From: an uncultured Bacilli bacterium
Lineage (GTDB): Bacteria; Bacillota_I; Bacilli_A; RF39; UBA660
Direction: 5' to 3'
Length of the DNA: 7,093 nt
Assembly (NCBI GenBank): GCA_947598455.1
Contig: CANQFI010000083.1
Location: forward strand, 1 to 7,093
The notes under the pieces were generated by a model, which ran no database searches, was not told where the DNA came from, and worked only from the letters and a program-made list of their open reading frames with translations. The position numbers and the translations under genes were made by a program. This document shows, in pieces, positions 1 through 5,492 of this stretch (positions are counted from its first letter, which is position 1; every line of letters starts with the position of its first letter).

Positions 1-22
1 TTAAAAAGTAAGAAGTGATTTT

Positions 23-937
23 ATGTTTAAAGATAATATATGTGGTGAAAAATCTATCTTAATTATAATGAAACTCTTTAAGATATTTATGCAATTATGC
101 CGTATTATTGTCCCAATTATTGTCATTATTTCACTTTGTATTGCTTTTTATAATATAGTTATTAATCCTAGTGATGAAGCTAAAAAGAAATTATTTAATC
201 AGATCCGTAATGGTTTAATTGGTTTAATCGTTGTCTTTTTATTACCAGTCGCTCTTAATTATCTTTTCTCAGAACTTCGTCCGGAAGATTATTATTTAAG
301 TGCCTGTTGGGATGAAAGTGATACTGAAGTTTCTTTATTATATGAATCTAGCGTTAATGAACCATATGCGATTGAATATAAAATTAACAACCAAAACAAT
401 CAAAATAATGTTGGTGAAGCTGGCGATGAAAACTTTATTCCAACCATTAATGAAAGTAAAGTCTTACCAGTTGCTGAAAGAATATGGAAGCAAGTTGTCA
501 ATGGTAATTTTACTTATAATGCCGAAAATACTGAACAGATTCCCATAACTGGTAATTATATAGATTGTAGTTCTTACGTTAGTTGGGTTCTTTATGAACT
601 TGGGTATAAAGATTTTGCCGGTAATCAACATCGTACTAAAAATTTTATGGCAACTGATTGGCGTAGTAAATATGGTTGGACTGAAATACCTGTTGCGGCA
701 GGTGAAGATATTGTCAATAAATTAAAACCTGGAGATATTGTTGTTAGAACCAATGTTTCATCTAGTGGTAAAGTAGGTTATGGTCATATTTCAATAGTAG
801 CTGTAATTGAAGATGGCAATGTTTATTCTTATGATTGTGGTGATGAATCATTATGGCGTAATTCAACTGGTGGACCTCAAAATATGACTTGGTTTATGAA
901 AGACTCTCGTCCAGGTAAAATAATTAGAATTTCTTAA
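23..937 (+). CDS. Membrane-anchored NlpC/P60 peptidase with a VirB2/TrbC-like pilin hairpin at its N-terminus
   Basis: The 304-residue product probably cleaves peptidoglycan peptides on the outer face of the membrane. Two hydrophobic helices (about 22-43 and 63-84) are separated by a short loop rich in Lys and Arg (AKKKLFNQIR, 53-62). This is the arrangement of VirB2/TrbC-type pilins, and by the positive-inside rule it puts the loop in the cytoplasm and both ends outside. An Asn/Gln/acidic linker (about 85-145) leads to an NlpC/P60 fold: catalytic Cys182 in DCSSYVSW, the strand KPGDIVV (235-241), His255 in YGHISIV, and Asp271 as a possible third catalytic residue. The start at 23 is preceded by AGAAGTGATT (11-20), spaced as in the neighbouring genes; Met16 lacks a site at good distance. 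A terminator follows directly. The upstream neighbour is outside the window, so a link to a secretion locus is untested. The peptidase domain is fairly certain, the pilin relationship less so. Confidence 0.82.
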   Translation: MFKDNICGEKSILIIMKLFKIFMQLCRIIVPIIVIISLCIAFYNIVINPSDEAKKKLFNQIRNGLIGLIVVFLLPVALNYLFSELRPEDYYLSACWDESDTEVSLLYESSVNEPYAIEYKINNQNNQNNVGEAGDENFIPTINESKVLPVAERIWKQVVNGNFTYNAENTEQIPITGNYIDCSSYVSWVLYELGYKDFAGNQHRTKNFMATDWRSKYGWTEIPVAAGEDIVNKLKPGDIVVRTNVSSSGKVGYGHISIVAVIEDGNVYSYDCGDESLWRNSTGGPQNMTWFMKDSRPGKIIRIS

Positions 938-980
938 AAAGAAAACATTTACACATGATAGTGTAAAATGTTTTCTTTTT
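938..980 (+). terminator. Intrinsic terminator of the NlpC/P60 gene
   Basis: The arm 938-954 pairs with 961-978 over 17 base pairs with a single bulged A, around the loop ATGATA (955-960). The right arm runs into a T tract (976-980). The hairpin begins on the base after the stop codon, so it ends the upstream gene cleanly and separates it from the RNA unit that follows. Confidence 0.88.
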
Positions 981-981
981 A

Positions 982-1012
982 TTTACAAAAACATTATGTA
1001 AAGTATTATAAT
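982..1012 (+). promoter_or_regulatory. Probable sigma-A promoter of the candidate small RNA
   Basis: TTTACA (982-987) serves as the -35 element. Two -10 candidates overlap: TATAAT (1007-1012, spacer 19, a little long) and TATTAT (1004-1009, spacer 16). With TATAAT the transcript would begin near 1018-1020, which is where the first hairpin of the RNA starts. The promoter follows the T tract of the previous terminator with almost no gap, which argues that a new transcription unit begins here. Confidence 0.55.
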
Positions 1013-1017
1013 AATTA

Positions 1018-1150
1018 TAGAGAATAGAAACACTATCTCTCGTTTAGATGAATAATATCTAAAAAAAAGAAGAAAAGGGAAAGTGATACTGCACCAGTTT
1101 GTGTGCCACACTTTAAGAAAAAAAGAGTTTGATAACTCTTTTTTTCTTAA
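1018..1150 (+). ncRNA. Candidate structured small RNA, family not recognised
   Basis: About 130 bases between a promoter-like element and an intrinsic terminator fold into a row of hairpins. Hairpin 1 is 1019-1027 with 1033-1040 (AGAGA and TAG paired, one bulged A, loop AAACA). Hairpin 2 is 1043-1049 with 1057-1063 (TTTAGAT/ATCTAAA). A purine-rich linker follows (about 1064-1079). Hairpin 3 is 1080-1085 with 1109-1114 (AAAGTG/CACTTT), enclosing an inner helix 1091-1094 with 1103-1106 (GCAC/GTGC) and the loop CAGTTTGT. The terminator hairpin is last. I found no hallmark of SRP RNA, tmRNA, RNase P, T-box or the common riboswitches. It could be a free sRNA or a priA leader with an attenuator. 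The apparent promoter behind it favours the former. Existence as an RNA is inferred and function is unknown. Confidence 0.5.
1113..1150 (+). terminator. Strong intrinsic terminator of the candidate small RNA
   Basis: A 17-bp uninterrupted stem (1113-1129 with 1134-1150) closes on the tetraloop TGAT. The right arm contains a run of seven T (1139-1145). It lies 35 bases before the priA start, so without separate initiation or antitermination transcription from upstream would stop here. Confidence 0.85.
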
Positions 1151-1156
1151 TATTTA

Positions 1157-1165
1157 TGTTATAAT
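1157..1165 (+). promoter_or_regulatory. Probable extended -10 promoter of priA
   Basis: TGTTATAAT is a perfect extended -10 (TG, one base, TATAAT). No good -35 is seen at the usual distance, which is tolerated in extended -10 promoters. Transcription would start near 1172, giving a short leader that contains the priA ribosome binding site GAAGGTG (1174-1180). It lies just after the preceding terminator, so priA expression need not depend on read-through. Confidence 0.5.
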
Positions 1166-1185
1166 AAAATATCGAAGGTGATTAA

Positions 1186-3366
1186 ATGTACGCAGAAGTT
1201 TTAATTGAATATAGTGCTAAATCAATAGATAAAACATTTACATATTTAATCCCTGACTCTTTAAAAAGTGACTTAAAAATAGGAATGAAAGTTTTAGTAC
1301 CATTTGGTTCTAAAATAATAAATGGCTTTGTTACTAATATAAAAAATGAATATATGGAAGATTATGAATTAAAAGAAATTCATGATATTGTTGATAAATA
1401 TTTAGTATTAAATGATGAAATGTTAAAACTAGGAGCATATTTACAAAGTAAAACTCTTTGTACCAAAATAGCTGCTTATCAAACTATGTTACCTAGTTCT
1501 CTTAAAGTCAAAGAACAAAAAAGTAATTATTCTAAATATTTAATCTATTTAGAACTTAATAAAAACGATTTAGCAATAAATGAATATATTTCTAATCATC
1601 CTAATCGTAAAAAACAGATTGAAGCTTTAAATAATTTACTTGCCAATAAAAAAATCTTAAAAAGTGCTTTTAGTCCTAATATTATCAAATCTTTAAAAGA
1701 AGAAGATCTAGTTAAAGAAACTAAAGAACAAATCTATCGTATTAACAACAAACAAATAACGGAAAATAAAAAAACTCTTTCTGAAGAACAACAAAGAGCG
1801 TTAGATAGTATTATATTAAATAAAGAGGAAACTTATCTTTTACATGGTGTTACTGGTTCTGGTAAAACCGAAGTTTATATGCAATTAATTGAAAAAGTGG
1901 TTAAAGAAAATAAAACCGCTATTATGTTAGTTCCTGAAATATCTTTAACTACGCAAATTATTAATAATTTCTATGATCGTTTTGGTAATGATGTTGCTAT
2001 ATTCCATAGTGCTTTATCGGATGGTGAAAAATACGATGAATATTTAAAAATCTTAAGAGGGGAAGTTCATATAGTTATTGGTACTCGTAGTGCTATCTTT
2101 ACTCCTTTAAAAGACATTGGTGTAATTATTATTGATGAAGAGCATAGTGAAACTTATAAACAAGATTCTAATCCCCGTTATCATGCCTTAGATATGGCTA
2201 AATTTAGAAGTCATTATCATAATATTCCCTTAGTTTTAGGTAGTGCAACTCCATCATTAGAAACTATGGCCCGCGCTAAAAAAGGTGTTTATAAATATAT
2301 AAGTATGCCTAAAAGAATCGGTAAATCTATTCTACCTAAAGTCACAATTGTTGATATGACGGAAGAAATGAAAAAACGTAACACGATTTTATCATCATCA
2401 TTGAAAGAAAAAATTATTGATCGTTTAACAAAAAAAGAACAAACAATCCTTTTATTAAATCGTCGTGGTTATTCAACAATTATAACTTGTAAATCATGTG
2501 GTTATACTTATAAATGTCCTCATTGTGATATAACCTTAACATATCATAAATCAAGTAATAATCTACGTTGTCATTACTGTGGTTATGCTGTTTTTAAAGA
2601 AGATAGATGTCCCGAATGTCATGAAAATTCTTTAGCTCTTTATGGACTTGGTACTGAAAAGTTAGAACAGGAAATTAATAAATTAATTCCGAGTGCCAAA
2701 ACAATTCGAATGGATGCTGATACTACTAGAAATAAAGGTTCTCATGAAGATATTATTAATCGCTTTAAGAATCACGAATATGATATCTTACTTGGTACTC
2801 AAATGATCTCTAAAGGTCTAAACTTTCCATTAGTAACATTGGTTGGCGTCATTAATGCTGATGCAACATTAAATATTCCTGATTTTCGTAGTGGGGAAAG
2901 AACATTTGCATTACTTTCTCAAGTAGCTGGACGCGCTGGACGTAGTAACATACCTGGTGAAGTAATTATTCAAACCATGAATCCAGATAATTTTACTTTA
3001 AAATGTGTTGCTCATCATGACTATGAAAACTTTTATAATTACGAAATGATTAATCGCCATAAACTAGATTATCCTCCATATTACTACTTAGTAAGTATAA
3101 AAATAGCATCTAAAGATTATGATTTAGCATCCAAAGAAATAATTAAAGTAAAAAAATACTTAACTAATAAGATAAATAAAACAAGTATTATTTTAGGCCC
3201 TACAACAGCATCAATGTTTAAAATTAATAACATTTACCGTTTTCAAATTATAATTAAATATAAAAATGATAACAATTTATTTAAAGCTTTAAAAGAATTA
3301 GATGAAATATATATGTCTAATCTTAAGGTTAATATTGAAATAGATAATAATCCCTTACAAGTATAA
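1186..3366 (+). CDS. priA: Primosomal replication-restart helicase PriA (ATP-dependent, 3'-5')
   Basis: PriA recognises stalled or repaired replication forks in the cytoplasm and starts reloading of the replicative helicase. The 726-residue product is complete and close to the usual 730-800. In order: a 3'-DNA-binding domain (about 1-105), a winged-helix region (about 110-185), and helicase lobe 1 with Walker A GVTGSGKTE (221-229), Walker B DEEH (317-320) and GSATPSLE (352-359). Eight zinc-binding cysteines (435, 438, 444, 447, 462, 465, 475, 478) sit within lobe 2, followed by GTQMISKG (537-544), QVAGRAGR (579-586) and a C-terminal domain (about 615-726). The start has AAGGTG with five bases before ATG. 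One oddity: the family motif RYHARD reads RYHALD here (Leu335). The gene stands alone between its own promoter and terminator; I see none of the fmt, def or rsmB genes often found beside it in Bacillota. Confidence 0.97.
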   Translation: MYAEVLIEYSAKSIDKTFTYLIPDSLKSDLKIGMKVLVPFGSKIINGFVTNIKNEYMEDYELKEIHDIVDKYLVLNDEMLKLGAYLQSKTLCTKIAAYQTMLPSSLKVKEQKSNYSKYLIYLELNKNDLAINEYISNHPNRKKQIEALNNLLANKKILKSAFSPNIIKSLKEEDLVKETKEQIYRINNKQITENKKTLSEEQQRALDSIILNKEETYLLHGVTGSGKTEVYMQLIEKVVKENKTAIMLVPEISLTTQIINNFYDRFGNDVAIFHSALSDGEKYDEYLKILRGEVHIVIGTRSAIFTPLKDIGVIIIDEEHSETYKQDSNPRYHALDMAKFRSHYHNIPLVLGSATPSLETMARAKKGVYKYISMPKRIGKSILPKVTIVDMTEEMKKRNTILSSSLKEKIIDRLTKKEQTILLLNRRGYSTIITCKSCGYTYKCPHCDITLTYHKSSNNLRCHYCGYAVFKEDRCPECHENSLALYGLGTEKLEQEINKLIPSAKTIRMDADTTRNKGSHEDIINRFKNHEYDILLGTQMISKGLNFPLVTLVGVINADATLNIPDFRSGERTFALLSQVAGRAGRSNIPGEVIIQTMNPDNFTLKCVAHHDYENFYNYEMINRHKLDYPPYYYLVSIKIASKDYDLASKEIIKVKKYLTNKINKTSIILGPTTASMFKINNIYRFQIIIKYKNDNNLFKALKELDEIYMSNLKVNIEIDNNPLQV

Positions 3367-3370
3367 AATG

Positions 3371-3411
3371 AAAGTGTAAAAACTTTGTGTAAAGTTACCT
3401 ATCTATGGTAA
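3371..3411 (+). other. Mutually exclusive small hairpins in the priA trailer
   Basis: AAAGT (3371-3375) can pair with ACTTT (3382-3386), while AACTTT (3381-3386) can instead pair with AAAGTT (3391-3396, loop GTGT). A further stem TTACC/GGTAA (3395-3399 with 3407-3411) overlaps the second by two bases. None carries a T tract. The pairings are seen directly, but short A/T stems arise easily by chance in such DNA, so biological meaning is doubtful. Confidence 0.25.
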
Positions 3412-3421
3412 TAAGGATATT

Positions 3422-3449
3422 AGAGACTTGCTATGTCAGTCTCTTTTTT
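3422..3449 (+). terminator. Intrinsic terminator of priA
   Basis: AGAGACT (3422-3428) pairs with AGTCTCT (3438-3444) around a 9-base loop, and six T follow (3444-3449). It stops plus-strand transcription before it runs into the convergent deacetylase gene. Confidence 0.8.
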
Positions 3450-3488
3450 GATATTCTAATACTATCACAATTAATTAAATCAATCTTT

Positions 3489-3519
3489 AAAAAGTTAAAA
3501 AGACTCAATTGAGTCTTTT
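3489..3519 (-). terminator. Intrinsic terminator of the deacetylase gene, overlapping its stop codon
   Basis: Positions 3498-3519 form a perfect 22-bp palindrome centred on AATT, giving a stem of nine pairs (AAAAGACTC/GAGTCTTTT) with loop AATT. Read on the minus strand it is followed by T-rich sequence (a T run at 3493-3489). The distal arm overlaps two bases of the TAA stop. On the plus strand the tail is poorer in T, so it may act in both directions but is best for the minus strand. Confidence 0.75.
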
Positions 3520-4903
3520 ATTTAATATAACGATAAGCAGTATGATTATTTAATTCTATTCCCTTGATTTTGGCCATTTCATCTATTGAAACAAATTCGT
3601 ATCCTTCTACCTTTAAAGCATCTATTGCACATAAAGCCCCATCAACTGATGTTTGATATAAATCATGAAGCAAAACAATATTTCCATCTTTAGCTGTATT
3701 AATAATATTTTCACATACCTTATCTTTATCTCTACTTTTCCAATCTTCTGTATCAACATTCCATAAGATAAAAGTCATATCAACACTATTTAAAATATCA
3801 CTATTATAACTACCATAAGGAGGCCTTAAATACTTAACATCCTCCCCAGTAATATTTTTAATTATTTCATTAGTTGATTTTATTTCTTCCTCTAATTTAT
3901 CATCTTTTAATTTCGTTAAATTTTTATGATCATAACTATGTGATCCAACTGTATGACCTCTATCATACATCTCTTTAACTAAGTCAGTTTGTGATGGAAT
4001 TCTATTACCAACCATAAAAAATGTTACTCTTGCATTTCTTTTATCTAGTTCATCAAGTAACCATCTAGTAACATTATAATTAGGACCATCATCAAAAGTT
4101 ATTGCTATTAATTTTTTATCTTTAAAATCATCTAAATTTCTTTCTTTGTTATTGGTATTATTATTGGTATTATTTACAATGACTTCTTCTGTTTCATCAA
4201 AACTAAAATACTTATCATTTAAATAATCTTTAATTTTAATATAGCTAATACTAATATTTATATCTATTTCACTATCACTAACTTTGTAAGGAGGAATAAT
4301 TACATATAAATCATCTTGACTAAAAGAGAGTAGCGCAAAATCTTTTAAATTATTTAATGCCTCTTCAACAACGCTATCTTCGTACAACGTTATATTTTGA
4401 TTATTTAGTAAAAAATTATAACAATCTTCTCTAATAATTTCATAAATCTTATCCGAAACTAAATCTTCTTTTTCTAATTCTTTATTGTTATTGGCATTAA
4501 TATAAATCATATCATCATTACGATAATACTCATTATCTTCTCCTATATAAGAATAAGTTCTAATATGAAATGAATAAATATTGTTTTTTTCTGTATATCC
4601 ATAATCTATATTAAGTTCATTTTTAGTATTAGTTTCATTCTTTATTTTCTCTTTAAAATCTTTTTCTTCTTTTTTTCTTCTTTTTAAAATCTTTTTATTA
4701 ATTTTATTATTACTAAAAATAGGGTAGTTAATTTCTATATTATAATTATTACTTTCTTCTTTAATACTTTCCATTTTCATTTTAAATTCATTATCACTAA
4801 AAATAATAATTATTAAGCTAGATATTATTAATAAAAAAAAGATTATTCCTAACATTATTACCCAAATTTTATATTTCTTTAAAAGATTAATTATTTTTTT
4901 CAT
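3518..4903 (-). CDS. Membrane-anchored polysaccharide deacetylase (PgdA/PdaC-like peptidoglycan deacetylase)
   Basis: This is a metal-dependent carbohydrate esterase 4 enzyme that most likely removes N-acetyl groups from peptidoglycan outside the membrane, which typically gives lysozyme resistance. The 461 residues comprise one N-terminal membrane anchor (about 13-35), an extracytoplasmic region (about 55-228) that resembles the DUF4163/DUF3298 part of PdaC, an Asn/Thr linker (about 242-256), and the catalytic NodB domain (about 265-440). All catalytic motifs are present: TFDDGP (269-274; Asp271 as base, Asp272 binding metal), HSYDH (322-326; metal ligands His322 and His326), RPPYG (360-364), Asp384 with Trp388, and LLHD (412-414 and before; His413). 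The start is the ATG at 4903-4901, because AGAGG lies nine bases upstream; an in-frame TTG at 4912 directly abuts that site and cannot use it. Whether the substrate is GlcNAc or MurNAc is not settled by the sequence. Confidence 0.9.
   Translation of the reverse strand: MKKIINLLKKYKIWVIMLGIIFFLLIISSLIIIIFSDNEFKMKMESIKEESNNYNIEINYPIFSNNKINKKILKRRKKEEKDFKEKIKNETNTKNELNIDYGYTEKNNIYSFHIRTYSYIGEDNEYYRNDDMIYINANNNKELEKEDLVSDKIYEIIREDCYNFLLNNQNITLYEDSVVEEALNNLKDFALLSFSQDDLYVIIPPYKVSDSEIDINISISYIKIKDYLNDKYFSFDETEEVIVNNTNNNTNNKERNLDDFKDKKLIAITFDDGPNYNVTRWLLDELDKRNARVTFFMVGNRIPSQTDLVKEMYDRGHTVGSHSYDHKNLTKLKDDKLEEEIKSTNEIIKNITGEDVKYLRPPYGSYNSDILNSVDMTFILWNVDTEDWKSRDKDKVCENIINTAKDGNIVLLHDLYQTSVDGALCAIDALKVEGYEFVSIDEMAKIKGIELNNHTAYRYIK
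4149..4172 (-). repeat. 12-bp perfect tandem duplication in the deacetylase linker
   Basis: TTATTGGTATTA occurs twice in a row (plus-strand reading). On the coding strand it gives the residues Asn-Asn-Thr-Asn twice, in the low-complexity linker before the catalytic domain. It keeps frame and probably reflects slippage; the linker length may vary between strains. Confidence 0.8.
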
Positions 4904-4912
4904 AATATTCAA

Positions 4913-4917
4913 CCTCT
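4913..4917 (-). promoter_or_regulatory. Ribosome binding site that fixes the deacetylase start
   Basis: On the minus strand AGAGG (4917-4913) is followed by nine bases and then ATG (4903-4901). The alternative TTG start (4912-4910) would have no spacing at all. Confidence 0.75.
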
Positions 4918-4923
4918 GAGATT

Positions 4924-4932
4924 AATATATCA
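4924..4932 (-). promoter_or_regulatory. Possible extended -10 promoter of the deacetylase gene
   Basis: The minus strand reads TGATATATT here, a TG-n-TATATT extended -10. The predicted start, near 4917, would leave a leader barely longer than the ribosome binding site, and no convincing -35 is visible. The gene may instead be read through from the DUF1540 gene. Confidence 0.25.
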
Positions 4933-4954
4933 CAATAATATTTAACAAGTATAT

Positions 4955-4980
4955 AAAAAAGAAAAATTTTCATTTTTCTT
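4955..4980 (-). terminator. Weak candidate terminator after the DUF1540 gene
   Basis: An A/T-only style stem (4959-4967 with 4972-4980, nine pairs, 4-base loop) overlaps the stop codon. On the minus strand it runs into a T tract (4960-4955). With one G-C pair at most per side it may be leaky, leaving partial read-through into the deacetylase gene. Confidence 0.4.
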
Positions 4981-5131
4981 CTTCATAACTTTGACATATT
5001 GTATTATACATCGTATTTTCATTTCTAATATCTTTACATATTTGTATTTTAGCCAGTTCACAACTTCTTCCATCTATACAATGAACACAATCAGTAACTG
5101 AACAATCAATTTTTTGCTTAAAATTATCCAT
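4970..5131 (-). CDS. DUF1540 cysteine-rich miniprotein
   Basis: The 53-residue product has six cysteines (10, 15, 18, 24, 32, 46) in the DUF1540 pattern: IDCSVTDCVHC, then a short Gly turn, C-E-L-A-K-I, and a final ICQSYE. The spacing suggests a small metal-binding or disulfide knuckle. No function is established for the family as far as I know, and there is no signal peptide. The start at 5131 is chosen because TGGTGAT lies three bases upstream in the same layout as neighbouring genes, and because a TATAAT element (5173-5168) sits between it and the only earlier in-frame ATG at 5176. The gene ends in TGA. It lies 66 bases upstream of the deacetylase on the same strand and may share its transcript, and is divergent from spoVIF. 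Confidence 0.82.
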   Translation of the reverse strand: MDNFKQKIDCSVTDCVHCIDGRSCELAKIQICKDIRNENTMYNTICQSYEEEK

Positions 5132-5167
5132 AATATCACCATTAATATTATTAACTATTTTATTTAA

Positions 5168-5173
5168 ATTATA
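5168..5173 (-). promoter_or_regulatory. -10 element of the probable DUF1540 promoter
   Basis: The minus strand reads TATAAT, preceded immediately by TG but without the usual intervening base. The -35 region is A/T-rich and not recognisable. Transcription would start near 5161 and give a leader of about 30 bases containing the ribosome binding site (GGTG at 5140-5137). Confidence 0.4.
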
Positions 5174-5179
5174 CATTAA

Positions 5180-5205
5180 ACATATTTAATTATTTTCATA
5201 GAATA
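5180..5205 (+). promoter_or_regulatory. Possible sigma-K-like promoter of spoVIF
   Basis: CATAGAATA (5197-5205) matches the sigma-K -10 consensus CATANNNTA, with an AC (5180-5181) 15 bases upstream where the short -35 would lie. Sigma-K control would suit SpoVIF, which belongs to the late mother-cell programme in Bacillus subtilis. Against it, the leader would be only about 8-10 bases and would cut into the ribosome binding site, and such matches are not rare in AT-rich DNA. The same bases contain TAGAAT, a passable vegetative -10. Confidence 0.3.
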
Positions 5206-5219
5206 TAGTAGGTGATTTT

Positions 5220-5462
5220 ATGAATTTTGATGATAAGTTTTTTTCTAAAGTAGAAAAGAAAACCAAGGTAGATAAGGATACTATTATTTCGTTAGCAACT
5301 AAATTACAACAAGGTAATTTAAAAGATGAAGAATCGTTACGTGAAGTAATATCTACTTTATCTAATTTAACTGGTAAGAGTGTTTCTAAAGAAAAAGAAG
5401 ATAAAATAATCGAAACTATCTTAAAGGGAAAAGTACCTAAAAGTGTAGATAAAATGTTTTAA
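5220..5462 (+). CDS. spoVIF: Stage VI sporulation protein F (SpoVIF family)
   Basis: The 80-residue soluble protein matches the SpoVIF family along its whole length. The conserved N-terminal stretch FFSKVEKKTKVDKDTI (7-22) is followed by LATKLQQGNLKDEESLREVI (25-44), SKEKEDKIIETILKG (56-70) and the ending VPKSVDKMF. B. subtilis SpoVIF is of similar length (just under 90) and acts late in the mother cell, where it supports the regulator GerR and proper coat formation. Here it implies a spore-forming lineage, or one that kept part of the programme. The start has AGGTG with five bases before ATG. It is divergent from the DUF1540 gene and followed after 30 bases by fhs, so the two may be co-transcribed. 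Family assignment rests on remembered sequence similarity. Confidence 0.85.
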   Translation: MNFDDKFFSKVEKKTKVDKDTIISLATKLQQGNLKDEESLREVISTLSNLTGKSVSKEKEDKIIETILKGKVPKSVDKMF

Positions 5463-5474
5463 ATATTATATACT
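5446..5474 (+). promoter_or_regulatory. Possible promoter of fhs inside the end of spoVIF
   Basis: TAGATA (5446-5451) and TATACT (5469-5474) are separated by 17 bases and match the vegetative consensus at four and five of six positions. This would let fhs be expressed without spoVIF, sensible for a housekeeping enzyme next to a sporulation gene. The match is modest. Confidence 0.28.
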
Positions 5475-5492
5475 AGGCTTAAGGTGATTTGT

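Noticed and set aside
300..548. 82-codon plus-strand frame inside the NlpC/P60 gene
   Set aside because: It lies wholly within a well-supported gene in another frame and shows no recognisable domain.
1018..1150. Known RNA identities for the leader element (SRP RNA, T-box, tmRNA, ZTP, THF or preQ1 riboswitch)
   Set aside because: The hallmark conserved motifs of these families are not visible in the sequence.
1083..1181. 32-codon frame starting with GTG in the priA leader, ending at the priA ribosome binding site
   Set aside because: It runs through the terminator hairpin, has only a poorly spaced GGG as ribosome binding site, and its product looks like translated structural RNA.
4910..4912. 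TTG as the deacetylase start
   Set aside because: It touches the AGAGG site with no spacer, while the ATG nine bases downstream is correctly placed.
5176..5219. Sigma-A promoter TTAAAC/TAGAAT in front of spoVIF
   Set aside because: The -35 match is only three of six, and the transcript would start inside the ribosome binding site; not listed separately from the sigma-K-like candidate covering the same bases.
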